This document shows, piece after piece, positions 42,019 to 49,690 of a DNA stretch of 49,690 bases. Source of the DNA: Bacteroidaceae bacterium (GTDB lineage Bacteria; Bacteroidota; Bacteroidia; Bacteroidales; Bacteroidaceae); assembly GCA_024697945.1 (NCBI GenBank), contig JAILRU010000002.1, positions 1 to 49,690 of the forward strand, written 5' to 3'. How positions within the stretch are numbered: the stretch's first letter is position 1; each line of letters starts with the position of its first letter. The translations under genes were made by a program, and so were the position numbers. The notes beneath the pieces are model-generated. The model was not told the origin of the DNA. It made no database searches and worked only from the letters and a program-made list of their open reading frames with translations.

Positions 42019-43698
42019 TCAATTCACTCCCGAGTTGCTTGACGACAGACTGGTATATCCCTTTCTGGTTGCCTTCAGGTTTCCGAAGAAATAGTAGTAG
42101 GGATAGTAGCCCTTATAGCGCGGGAAGAGTTCGTAAGCATATCCTGCACGGTCTTTCATGTACGGCCGCATATTTTCAAGGAAGCTCTGTAGCTGCGGTT
42201 GCCGGAAGTTGAGACCAGTAAAATTCTTCGAGAGACCTGGGTTCTTGTTCTCTGCCAGCATAATGCCGTCCATGATGATGCTGGGCGGAGTAGAGCCGAT
42301 AAGAGGCTCCAGACGCTCCACGAACTGCGGCATGAGCTTGGTATAGAGACAGACAGAGAGGCTGTTAATGAGCGCATTCTGGCTGCGTCCCTCAACGAGC
42401 ATGAGGTTATAGCCCATGAAGAGCGGCTGCTGGTACTGGTTCTCGAAGCTGTCGTGAATGGGTTCTGTCAGGCGTATCAGCGCCATCTCGGGTTCTGCAT
42501 TAACCAGATCTGAACGACGCACCATAGCTGCGTACTTCTTGCAGAACGCCCCCTCGAAGGGAACGCGGTGCAACACGGTCAGATACTTCTCTGCCAGCTC
42601 CCACTCCTCGCGCATCAGCGAACACTTTACCAGAAGCTTCAGGAGGCGTATGGTCGGTCCCGTCATCACCATCTGCTCCATACAGGCGTGCATCGACGAT
42701 TGGATGAAGCCACCATAATAGTTGCCTTCTGCCACATAGAGGGCACTCGCATTATTGTGTTTCCAGTCCATCCCGTGAACGTGGAGAGAATCATAGTCAA
42801 GACGGATGTCGTAAAGACGTTCTGCTATCTGTCCCGTCTGCACGAGGGCGATAGCGTATGAACATGCCATCGGGCGGTTGCTCATCTTGGCATTGGCACG
42901 TGCCAGTTTCTGGATGCCAGCCCAGTCCTGCCGGTACTCCATATCGAGCAGTCGGCAGATGACGCGGACGTATGGGCGCTGCCACATGTCGAAGCCGATA
43001 ATAGCAGCAAAAGCAAGGACAACTATTAACAATTGATAATTGACAATTGATAATTGATAATTCTTTCCTTGAATCAACTTTTCCTGCTCTATGTCCGTTT
43101 GCCCATTTGAATTTTGAATTTTGTATTTTGAATTTAATCTAAAGCTCCGTATGATGACTGCCCAAATGCAGAGCACTACCAATGCGACGAAAGGAATGCC
43201 AAATATCAGGCCTGTCCGAGCCTCGAAGAAGACATCCAGACCCAGATAGGTGACAACGGCAATATAGAGCAAAGCAGGCAGGTATTGGAAAGACCCTCCC
43301 CATCCCTCCCTAAAAGGGCGGGAGTCTTTATTCTTCCCCTTCAAGGGGAAGTTTAAAAGGGTCTTCCCCGTCAGCCAGCTCCCTGCCGTGAGCATCAGAG
43401 CCATGAGCAGACCGCCAAGCCACGGATACTTATAGAGCTGCAACATGAATCGCCCCAAATAGCGGAGGATACCGTAAGGCTGGCTCAGGATGAACTCCAT
43501 GATACGGGTGTCAGCCACCCAGAAACTGTATTCACGGCTGATGTAGAAGACGCTGCCGTAGTACCATGCTGCCCATAGCCAGGTCAAGAGGAAGAAAATG
43601 GGCAGGACAGGCAACAGCCGCCGCCTGCGCTTGGCAGGGGCGACCGTCGTCTTTTGTTGAGCCGTCTTACGCGGCTGTGGGGATGATTTCTTTTGCAT
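42019..43698 (-). CDS. DUF6057 family membrane protein
   Basis: A 559-residue protein with several N-terminal transmembrane helices (from about residue 28 to 240) and a soluble C-terminal part resembling helical TPR-like repeats (EEWELAEKYLTVLHRVPFEG). I recognise the arrangement with a TolB-like gene as DUF6057, function unknown. Two loops hold coding versions of intergenic repeats: LNFPLKGKNKDSRPFREG (about 116-135) and the segments KYKIQNSN and NYQLSIVNYQLLIV (about 193-228). These regions are probably not conserved in relatives. It starts 9 bp after the M60 gene stop. Confidence 0.8.
   Translation of the reverse strand: MQKKSSPQPRKTAQQKTTVAPAKRRRRLLPVLPIFFLLTWLWAAWYYGSVFYISREYSFWVADTRIMEFILSQPYGILRYLGRFMLQLYKYPWLGGLLMALMLTAGSWLTGKTLLNFPLKGKNKDSRPFREGWGGSFQYLPALLYIAVVTYLGLDVFFEARTGLIFGIPFVALVVLCIWAVIIRSFRLNSKYKIQNSNGQTDIEQEKLIQGKNYQLSIVNYQLLIVVLAFAAIIGFDMWQRPYVRVICRLLDMEYRQDWAGIQKLARANAKMSNRPMACSYAIALVQTGQIAERLYDIRLDYDSLHVHGMDWKHNNASALYVAEGNYYGGFIQSSMHACMEQMVMTGPTIRLLKLLVKCSLMREEWELAEKYLTVLHRVPFEGAFCKKYAAMVRRSDLVNAEPEMALIRLTEPIHDSFENQYQQPLFMGYNLMLVEGRSQNALINSLSVCLYTKLMPQFVERLEPLIGSTPPSIIMDGIMLAENKNPGLSKNFTGLNFRQPQLQSFLENMRPYMKDRAGYAYELFPRYKGYYPYYYFFGNLKATRKGYTSLSSSNSGVN
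43021..43145. repeat. Intergenic-type repeats inside the DUF6057 gene (second loop)
   Basis: Tandem AATTGATAATTGACAATTG units (43028-43063) and TTTTGAATTTTGTATTTTG (about 43110-43134) lie in frame within the coding sequence. Both families are normally intergenic in this type of genome. Confidence 0.7.
43297..43372. repeat. Intergenic-type palindromic repeat inside the DUF6057 gene (first loop)
   Basis: Palindromic CCTCCCTAAAAGGG and TTCCCCTTCAAGGGGAA elements occur in frame, encoding LNFPLKGKNKDSRPFREG between two transmembrane helices. Confidence 0.7.
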
Positions 43699-43707
43699 TT
43701 ATATTTT

Positions 43708-46700
43708 TTACTTCACTAAGACTTTTCTGCCGCCAACGATGTAGAGACCCTTGGTGGGCTTGCTTACACGCTGACCTGCCAAATTGTAGATGCCAAAGCT
43801 ATTTGAACTATGAGCTATGGACTCCGGACTTTGGACTCCCTTGATGCCATTGGGGTCTTCCCAAACGTAGGTGAAGGGAGAGATATTCTCGGCATAGACA
43901 AACGTGGTTCCGTCGAAGATATATCCGCTCTCCGTCACGCCAAAGGTGCCGGGTTCAACTGTTCTGCCGCTTTCCGTAATGCTCACCTTGTCCTTGAAGA
44001 GAACAGGATTTCCTGCGCTGAACGTCTTCGGATTGGAGTCAACCTTACCTTCTTCGGTAACAATGCCCAAGCCTGTCCAAGTATCGAAGGGCAGACAGAG
44101 TGCCTGATAGCCTTCGCCGCTCTTGGTGAAAGCAAGGCTGGTGGCAGTAAATTCCGTCGGAATATAGAAGGGCTTGTCGCCGTCGATGATGATGGACTGC
44201 GCAACGCTGTCAGGACCTACTACGTTGACGTTTGACAGCAGCTCTTCCGTAGGCAGCTTCTTTTCGGTCTGTTCCGGCTTGACGTAGGCGATGGAGTTGG
44301 CTGGAAGCGGACTCATCTCGCTCACTCCAGCTGTTCCTGTTCCATAATAATAAACGATATGGGGGGTGGGGTCGCCTTCGTAGTAGGCAGTCATTTCGCC
44401 GCGATACATGGCCGGTCCGTAAGGAACGAGCACCTCGTAGCCGTTTGCCTCGCACGCTACAATCTTGAAGCCGTTCTTAACCTTTGCCTGAACGTTTGAG
44501 GGGAAGCTGAACTTCTTCTTGTTGGAGAGATAGACGAGGTTGCCGTCGTTATCATAAACCTTGAAACCGATAGCACCCGTGCCGTATATCGTATAGGTGG
44601 TAGTGCCTCCGCTGGTGGTTGTGCCATAGTAGTAGCCGTCGGTCTGGTACTCATCCACATAGTCGCTCCATTGTCCCACATCGGCATAGCCGATGGTAGC
44701 TTCACCGCTATCGTAGTCAACGCGGTTCTGGCCCTTGGGCTTGCCTTCGAGAGGGCTGTCGAAGATGGCTGGTGAGGGCTTGATGCGGTCGTCGATGAAG
44801 CAGATGCTGGGAGCCTTCGGATAGCGAGCCATATAAGCTTTGGCCTCATCAATGTCCTGCTGAGTAGTGGTTACCCAGTATTCGCTGTAGTCGCCGATGT
44901 ACTTCTTCTCGTATGGAACGAACATACCGTTCACCTCAAAGAGTTCGCTCAGGTCGAGCTGTGCAGCATCGCACATTTTCTTGGCCATGTGCAGGTAGTC
45001 GGTCTTTCCATAGGTTATATAGCCGCCCACCACGCCGTCGTCATTGGCAAGGGTTGAATCGTATGGACCTGTACGCTTCTTGATGGGGTCTTTGCGGAGC
45101 ATCTTGAAGAGCGTGGGATAGAAGTCGGGCTTATGTCCCTGAGCATGGAAGTAGAGGTAGAGCTGGAAGTAGAAGCGTGTCTGCTCCCAGATGTCCATAC
45201 CGAACCATCCTGTTCCCTTAGCAAAGTCATCAAGCGTCTTGGTGACCTTTGTGCCACGCGTCGTGGATACGCCTTGCAGGAAGACGTTGACGTTGGAGAA
45301 GAGGTTGTTGCTCACCTCCGTTGCACCCACGATATTGAAGCAGGCCTGATGGTTGTGACCAAACTCGTGCGAAGGCCCCCAGATGGCACCGCCACTCGAA
45401 GTAAGCGTGTTGTAGTTCATGACTGTCGCAATAGTCTCGTCGCTGTAATAGGTGCCGTAGGTGGTGGAATACATGTAGCCGTGATTGACGGAGAAGGCGT
45501 TCCAGATGTTGCGGAAACGGCCTGCCAGGTCTTCCTTGAAGCCCATCAGGTTTTCCTCGAGTTCGATGAAGTTGTTCCAAACACGCATCAGTCCTTCCGC
45601 CTCTCCTGTCCTGCCGACAGCATTCTTCACCAGGTTGGTAAGCATCGAGAAGACAATACGGTCGCACTTGAGGTTGACAATCTTACTCTTGTCCAGCATC
45701 TTCTCGTAGAGGAGCGTCCAGTCCTGATTGGTCATGCCTCTTGTATAGTCGAAGTAGCCTTGCAGTTCTCCGCCTTCAATGTGAACCTTGGCAGCAGGAT
45801 AGTTGGCGAGATACTTCTCCGGATCGTTGAGCTGATAGAAGATGTAGAGGGTGCTGGGTTGGCTGATGAGTACGGTATTAAGACCTGCATGGAGGTTGGT
45901 CGTAGAGCCTGTCGGATGATCGCCCGGACTGTCGCTGTCCATCACGATTTCCGCCTGCAACGTACAATCGGCATTGGGTTCCTCATCCACATAGATATAA
46001 ATGATGTCGCCAGCCTTTCCGACGATGCCGGTAGGACCAGACAGCTTGCCGAAGGCATTGCTCATGCCTGCATATTCGTTCCACGACATCTTCTGGTTGT
46101 TGCTATAGACATAGAAGTCGTCGCGCACACGGAAGAACTTCTCGAAGCCTTCACGAGTATAGCCGTTCGCAGCGGTGAAACTCTCCCAAGTATTGTTCTT
46201 CACCTTGAGCACCATAGCCTTTATGTCGTTGCTGAGGATGGCAAAGTCGGCATTCTCGGCCAACGCCTCATCACTCAGTGCCTGTATCTCGTCCTTGAGA
46301 ACTGTGCAGGCATTGTCCTGGAAGAGGTTGGCAAGCGCAGCCTTGTAGGAGCTGAGGTGCTGCACGAGGTCACTATAGGCATTCAGTTGTGCACGCCCGG
46401 CCTCGATGAAGTCATCGTCCAGTTCCACCTCCTCAAAGCCCCAGACGCTGTTGTTGTTATTGCTGTACCATCCGACCACGACGTTGCTGGCATCACAATG
46501 GAGCCCGACGTTCCCGCTGTCAAGAATATAGTAGGTGAGGGCTGTCGCATCGTCGGTCCGTTGGATGGCGAAGCTGTTTGCCTTGGAGGTGTTCGTCCGA
46601 TACTGCGTGCTGAAGGCGCCGTTCTGCTGGGTGATGTATCGTTGCGTACACAAGTTCTGCAGGTTCCAGCGTCCGTTGGAGGTCTGCACGAGCGTCCAGT

Positions 46701-47847
46701 ATTGCGAGAGCTTTTCGGCATCCTTGCCCTCGCAAGTGAGGACGTTGGCTCCGATGTTCTCGTTGATGTAGTTCGACTTGCCTGTATTCTTGATGCGATA
46801 GTACTTTCCCGACACAGGTTCCGAGAGGCCGCCCAACTTGAGCAGGTTTTCCTCCACATCCTGTATTGTGTAGTTCTCGGCAAGGGCGATGCTCCAGTCA
46901 CAACCGCTGTCGCCCTGATAGGACCACTTGTAGAGTGTAGTGCCGTCGTTGCCTAGGTTCAGGCAGGAGAGGCCGGAGAAATCCTCCTTCTCCGAGAGGT
47001 TGATGTAGGCATCGTTCGCGCCGTTGTTCGGGCTAAGCTGGATGTAGATGGTATTGGCCGAAGTAGAGGGAGAGCGGAAGTTGTCGTCGTCGTTCAGGTA
47101 GCGGCCTGTGTTGGCGTTGCGCAAGGTATAGCCGCTGCCCGACTTGGAGAGGAGCCACACCTGGGCCAGAGTGTTGTCGTTCTTGCCGGCACCTACCGTG
47201 TTCGTACCGTTGTCCGAGAGGCGGACACCTGAGTTGCGGCGGCTGGTGATGCGCACGATGTTCTTGCTGCTCAGAATGTAACGAACATAGGCGGCACCCG
47301 TCAAGTTACCCGCATCAGAGAGAGTGACCTTGCGGAAGACCCAGTCGCGGTCGCCGCCTTCTTCTCCAGTGCTCGATGCTCCGGTAAGGGAGCCGTTACT
47401 GCTTTGCAGGAAATAACGGCCAACGCTACGCAGCGACCAATGCCCCTCCGTCGAACCAAGCTGTGTGAAGGTGTAGAAGAATTTTGTCTGAACGGTGGCA
47501 CTGGTGCCGTTATTCCCAGACGTGTTCACGTTTTGATAGTAATTGCCCAGACCCGTCTTCAGGTAGTACCGGCCTTCCGTGCCAGTTTCCTCAAGTTGCA
47601 CGAGATAGCCGGCGTTGGTCAACGCATCAGTGTTGTTTGGGGAAGCCGTAGAGAGTCCAAGTGTGTTGCCAGACCCTTCGACGATGTAAGACCCTGTTTT
47701 GCCATTAAAGAGGACATACCACTGTCCTGTCTCGAGTGTAGTCACATTGCCGCCGAGATTGATAATCTTCCCGGCAAGTTCCTCTGCTTGTGCCCAAGAG
47801 CTGACAGCAAACAAAAGACAACAGATAACAGATAAAAGCTTTTTCAT
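43708..47847 (-). CDS. Secreted M60-like (enhancin/mucinase-type) metallopeptidase
   Basis: A 1379-residue secreted protein with a signal peptide (residues 1-19, ending SSWA). Residues about 20-480 hold beta-trefoil or related repeats (WYVLFNGKTGSYIVEG, YYLKTGLGNYYQN, FRVRDDFYV). The gluzincin core has H827-EFGH-NHQ, with a likely third ligand E844 (HEXXH plus a downstream Glu), as in M60/M60-like peptidases that cleave mucin-type glycoproteins. The last 25 residues (IYNLAGQRVSKPTKGLYIVG) form a C-terminal tail of the Por/T9SS-like type seen in Prevotella. Just before it, about residues 1335-1350 (GVQSPESIAHSSNSF) are encoded by an ACTATGGACT-type intergenic repeat. It leads the four-gene operon. 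Confidence 0.92.
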   Translation of the reverse strand: MKKLLSVICCLLFAVSSWAQAEELAGKIINLGGNVTTLETGQWYVLFNGKTGSYIVEGSGNTLGLSTASPNNTDALTNAGYLVQLEETGTEGRYYLKTGLGNYYQNVNTSGNNGTSATVQTKFFYTFTQLGSTEGHWSLRSVGRYFLQSSNGSLTGASSTGEEGGDRDWVFRKVTLSDAGNLTGAAYVRYILSSKNIVRITSRRNSGVRLSDNGTNTVGAGKNDNTLAQVWLLSKSGSGYTLRNANTGRYLNDDDNFRSPSTSANTIYIQLSPNNGANDAYINLSEKEDFSGLSCLNLGNDGTTLYKWSYQGDSGCDWSIALAENYTIQDVEENLLKLGGLSEPVSGKYYRIKNTGKSNYINENIGANVLTCEGKDAEKLSQYWTLVQTSNGRWNLQNLCTQRYITQQNGAFSTQYRTNTSKANSFAIQRTDDATALTYYILDSGNVGLHCDASNVVVGWYSNNNNSVWGFEEVELDDDFIEAGRAQLNAYSDLVQHLSSYKAALANLFQDNACTVLKDEIQALSDEALAENADFAILSNDIKAMVLKVKNNTWESFTAANGYTREGFEKFFRVRDDFYVYSNNQKMSWNEYAGMSNAFGKLSGPTGIVGKAGDIIYIYVDEEPNADCTLQAEIVMDSDSPGDHPTGSTTNLHAGLNTVLISQPSTLYIFYQLNDPEKYLANYPAAKVHIEGGELQGYFDYTRGMTNQDWTLLYEKMLDKSKIVNLKCDRIVFSMLTNLVKNAVGRTGEAEGLMRVWNNFIELEENLMGFKEDLAGRFRNIWNAFSVNHGYMYSTTYGTYYSDETIATVMNYNTLTSSGGAIWGPSHEFGHNHQACFNIVGATEVSNNLFSNVNVFLQGVSTTRGTKVTKTLDDFAKGTGWFGMDIWEQTRFYFQLYLYFHAQGHKPDFYPTLFKMLRKDPIKKRTGPYDSTLANDDGVVGGYITYGKTDYLHMAKKMCDAAQLDLSELFEVNGMFVPYEKKYIGDYSEYWVTTTQQDIDEAKAYMARYPKAPSICFIDDRIKPSPAIFDSPLEGKPKGQNRVDYDSGEATIGYADVGQWSDYVDEYQTDGYYYGTTTSGGTTTYTIYGTGAIGFKVYDNDGNLVYLSNKKKFSFPSNVQAKVKNGFKIVACEANGYEVLVPYGPAMYRGEMTAYYEGDPTPHIVYYYGTGTAGVSEMSPLPANSIAYVKPEQTEKKLPTEELLSNVNVVGPDSVAQSIIIDGDKPFYIPTEFTATSLAFTKSGEGYQALCLPFDTWTGLGIVTEEGKVDSNPKTFSAGNPVLFKDKVSITESGRTVEPGTFGVTESGYIFDGTTFVYAENISPFTYVWEDPNGIKGVQSPESIAHSSNSFGIYNLAGQRVSKPTKGLYIVGGRKVLVK
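43796..43845. repeat. In-frame intergenic repeat in the M60 peptidase gene
   Basis: GAACTATGAGCTATGGACTC and GGACTTTGGACTCC resemble the repeats at 16246-16296 and 17557-17575. Here they encode the linker before the C-terminal sorting tail. Confidence 0.6.
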
Positions 47848-47885
47848 TGTGTGTTAGTTTTTAGTTTATATTAATGATTTGGGGA

Positions 47886-47916
47886 CAAAGATACGAAAAA
47901 TAATTCAAATTTCAAA
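47886..47916 (-). promoter_or_regulatory. Consensus promoter of the M60-DUF6057-TolB-GH30 operon
   Basis: TTTG (47913-47916), 19-bp spacer, TATCTTTG (47886-47893) on the minus strand, 38 bp before the start codon. Confidence 0.85.
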
Positions 47917-47938
47917 ATTATAAATTTCAAAATTTTAG

Positions 47939-48907
47939 TTACTTTAACAGCAACGAAATAAGATAGCACAAATAACAGGAAACGAGCAGGATTCCTTCCC
48001 ACCGATGCAGCTCGCGACGGGTGAATGCAACTATCCAGACCAGTATGCAGCTGCCGACAAGCATGAACCAATCCAAGGGAACTATCTCGGTGACAGGCAT
48101 TGGAACCACGCTGCTGCAGGTGCCAATCACGAAGGCAATGTTGAACACGTTGCTGCCCACCACATTGCCGAAAGCCAGACCTAAGCTGCCCTTACGCGCT
48201 GCCACAACACTCGTTGCCAGCTCGGGCAGGCTCGTACCTGCTGCCAGAATCGTCATACCAATGACACTCTCGCTCACGCCCCACTCCCTGGCCACGGCTG
48301 CTGCATTATCCACCAGGACACGACCGCCAATCACCAGCGCCGCCATACCTACCAGAAGGAGCATCACAAAATACCACAGGCTCTTTTCATTGAACTTCGA
48401 ATCTCGAACCTCGGCTTTCTCCTCTCCCCCTGAAGGAAGCAGGACCGACTTCCTGTCATTCATCGCAACCCTGTAGGCCATATAGAGATAGCCGCAGAAG
48501 AAGGCAACGAGAACAAGTCCCTCCCATCGCACAATCATTCCGCTGCTTGTGGCAAAGGCGAAAAGCAGGAGCGAAATTGCGATGCATATGGGAATGTCGC
48601 GACTGAGCAGCGTCTTCTCCACCTTCATAGTACGCATAATCGCCGAAGCACCTATGATGACAAAAACGTTAAACACGTTGCTGCCAATGATGTTACCTAC
48701 ACTCATGTCGCTACTTCCACGGAGCAGGCTCATGAAGCTGACCATAAACTCCGGCAGACTCGTACCAAAAGCCACGATAGTCAGACCGATAACCAACTCG
48801 CTGACATTCAGCCGACGGGCCAAACCACATCCGCCGTCAGTAAAACGGTCAGCACCCCACAACACGGCAGCGATGCCGACAATAATCAGAATAATTTCAA
48901 GTATCAT
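47939..48907 (-). CDS. Calcium/sodium antiporter (CaCA, YrbG-like)
   Basis: A 322-residue inner-membrane exchanger. Two homologous alpha repeats are visible: VIGLTIVAFGTSLPEFMVS with GNIIGSNVFNVF, and VIGMTILAAGTSLPELATS with GNVVGSNVFNIA. About ten helices surround them. It likely exports Ca2+ against Na+ or H+. The frame is open to 48952, but the consensus promoter at 48923-48953 covers that part, so the ATG at 48907 (MILEIILIIVG) is chosen. The gene is single. Confidence 0.94.
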   Translation of the reverse strand: MILEIILIIVGIAAVLWGADRFTDGGCGLARRLNVSELVIGLTIVAFGTSLPEFMVSFMSLLRGSSDMSVGNIIGSNVFNVFVIIGASAIMRTMKVEKTLLSRDIPICIAISLLLFAFATSSGMIVRWEGLVLVAFFCGYLYMAYRVAMNDRKSVLLPSGGEEKAEVRDSKFNEKSLWYFVMLLLVGMAALVIGGRVLVDNAAAVAREWGVSESVIGMTILAAGTSLPELATSVVAARKGSLGLAFGNVVGSNVFNIAFVIGTCSSVVPMPVTEIVPLDWFMLVGSCILVWIVAFTRRELHRWEGILLVSCYLCYLISLLLK

Positions 48908-48922
48908 AATCAAAAACGCCTG

Positions 48923-48953
48923 CAAAGTTACGAAAAAGTGGGCACAATGCAAA
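48923..48953 (-). promoter_or_regulatory. Consensus promoter of the antiporter gene
   Basis: TTTG (48950-48953), 19-bp spacer, TAACTTTG (48923-48930), 15 bp before the start codon. Confidence 0.85.
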
Positions 48954-48991
48954 AAATATAAACAATTAAACTGATTTTTTCACGAAATATT

Positions 48992-49022
48992 TTTGCAAGT
49001 TCAATATTTAATAGTAATTTTG
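48992..49022 (+). promoter_or_regulatory. Consensus promoter of the second small RNA candidate
   Basis: TTTG (48992-48995), 19-bp spacer, TAATTTTG (49015-49022), rightward, with no protein gene downstream within the window. Confidence 0.8.
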
Positions 49023-49025
49023 CAA

Positions 49026-49113
49026 CGCCCTCCCAAAAGGAGGCGATGATAAAGGGTAGTAATTTTTTCATATTCGGGCGCGGGGCACTGTGAAGTGCCT
49101 CTCGCTGTTTTTT
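49026..49113 (+). ncRNA. Candidate small RNA with embedded 15-codon frame
   Basis: A complete unit of about 88 nt: perfect promoter, a 5' hairpin (CGCC-TCC pairing with GGA-GGCG, 49026-49045, one bulged C), a single-stranded middle, and an intrinsic terminator. The 5' hairpin pairs CCTCC with GGAGG, a perfect Shine-Dalgarno-like motif, and an ATG follows two bases later. That frame, MIKGSNFFIFGRGAL (49046-49093), ends in the terminator stem. The peptide could be real or incidental. The terminator tetraloop GTGA is the same as in the candidate at 13536. The RNA family was not recognised. Confidence 0.6.
49078..49113 (+). terminator. Terminator of the second small RNA candidate
   Basis: GGCACT (49084-49089) pairs with AGTGCC (49094-49099) across GTGA, with an outer GCG/CGC (49078-49080 with 49103-49105), followed by TTTTTT (49108-49113). 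Confidence 0.85.
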
Positions 49114-49340
49114 ATAGTCATTTATATTCATTTGTAAAAGATTTTCGTTTTGTTTAGTCGTTTGGTGGTTTGGCGGTTTAGTCGTTTAGTAATTTTGAAT
49201 TTTTCACTTTTCATTTTTCATTTGTTTTTCCTCTTCGGCTGAAGAGAAAATTTTCCTCCGCCGAGGAAATAAATCTGTCCAGCTGGGTGTCATTTCCGGA
49301 TTGACAATGCAAAGTTACGACAATCCCCGAGACCAATGTC

Positions 49341-49380
49341 CGCTTCCGTCCGCTTCCGTCCGGATTTGTCCGGATTTTTC
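49341..49380. repeat. Four 10-bp tandem repeats
   Basis: CGCTTCCGTC occurs twice (49341-49360), then CGGATTTGTC and CGGATTTTTC (49361-49380). The period is exactly 10 bp. Confidence 0.75.
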
Positions 49381-49554
49381 CTGCAAAAGTAAAAATAGCA
49401 CCTTTGCAGAAAGGACTAACTATCTGTATAACAAGCTAAAACAACAAAACAAGTAAAACAGTTGTTTTGCAGACACACTGCATTCACTATTTATTACTAA
49501 TACTAATCAATGTTGACTATTATTAATATATAAAATATAGTGGATTTCGATGCG

Positions 49555-49600
49555 TATTCCGGTGATACCCGTTCACCAATTCCGGTGATATCCGTTCACT
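49555..49600. repeat. Two near-identical 22-bp direct repeats
   Basis: ATTCCGGTGATACCCGTTCA and ATTCCGGTGATATCCGTTCA follow each other with a short gap. Repeats of this kind recall multiple transposase-binding sites near the ends of IS21-like elements, but no transposase is in the window. Confidence 0.55.
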
Positions 49601-49690
49601 CGGTTGGTAATCTTCAGTATCGGTGGCAAAGTTAATATTTTTTTCTTAAACTCTCACCTTTTAGCTCAAATCTTTTTGATTTATGCACGA

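Larger units (their letters stand above)
49130..49690. other. Gene-free region with several repeat arrays
   Basis: No convincing protein gene. It holds TTTAGTCGTTTGG-type repeats (49151-49190), TTTTCAC repeats (49199-49222), four 10-bp units (49341-49380), an AAAACAAC/GTTGTTTT inverted repeat (49438-49468), two copies of a 22-bp unit starting ATTCCGGTGATA (49555-49600), and a leftward TAACTTTG element at 49627-49634. The mixture may be the edge of a mobile element that continues past the window. Confidence 0.5.

Noticed and set aside
45133..46956. 607-codon open frame on the plus strand
   Set aside because: It lies wholly antisense to the M60-like peptidase gene, has no domain or promoter, and reflects codon bias of the true gene.
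48928..49131. 67-codon leftward frame over the small RNA region
   Set aside because: It is antisense to a unit with a perfect promoter and terminator and also overlaps the antiporter promoter.

Overview
The window looks like a chromosomal segment of a Bacteroidales bacterium, most likely Prevotella or a close relative. The evidence is the recurring Bacteroidetes promoter signature (TTTG, 19-20 bp, TAnnTTTG), the family content (DUF6078, DUF6057, DUF5672, VirE/BT4734-type protein, AAA_14 ATPases), Prevotella-like C-terminal tails on secreted proteins, a tmRNA tag GENSYALAA, and a pyrB-pyrI-glyA operon. Species is inferred from style only; no search was run.

Layout. 1-3300: end of a repeat-domain protein, then two leftward AAA_14/DUF4143-type ATPases among short repeats. 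3300-7800: purU-thrB-thrC, followed by a 30-codon aspartokinase remnant, then nagB and a GlsB-type membrane protein. 7840-8090: tRNA-His with its own promoter and terminator. 8100-10912: leftward pyrB-pyrI-glyA. 11000-13680: a class A penicillin-binding protein and a candidate small RNA. 13780-19800: leftward secreted calpain-like protease, SpoU methyltransferase, serine hydrolase, and a flippase/acyltransferase pair. 19858-23481: a secreted DUF4886-CotH fusion. 23622-26489: a compact DUF6078 + VirE cassette with five 22-bp tandem repeats on its left, inverted 59-bp palindromes at both ends, and three dyads spaced exactly 22 bp between its genes. 26594-26994: tmRNA (ssrA). 27100-38906: a ten-gene rightward exopolysaccharide operon (export channel, Wzz, EpsG-type polymerase, four glycosyltransferases, two hydrolase-like proteins, a tandem ThuA protein). 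38916-47847: a leftward four-gene operon of M60-like metallopeptidase, DUF6057, TolB-like lipoprotein and GH30 hydrolase. 47939-48907: Na+/Ca2+ antiporter. 48992-49113: a second candidate small RNA with a perfect promoter and terminator. 49130-49690: no gene, but several repeat arrays, possibly the edge of a mobile element.

Function together. The left half is mostly housekeeping: one-carbon, threonine, pyrimidine, amino sugar and cell wall genes. The right half builds and remodels surface polysaccharide and degrades glycans and glycoproteins. The exopolysaccharide operon has no flippase or initiating transferase; a flippase/acetyltransferase operon lies about 7.5 kb upstream on the other strand, with the DUF6078-VirE cassette and the tmRNA between them. 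The most unusual structure is that cassette: iteron-like repeats, terminal inverted palindromes, a primase/helicase-like protein, and a partial copy of the tmRNA 3' end just outside its right boundary. It looks like a minimal replicon, satellite or domesticated replication module with no recognisable integrase. A second theme is that short intergenic repeat families have entered coding regions in frame (DUF6057, M60 peptidase, DUF5672).
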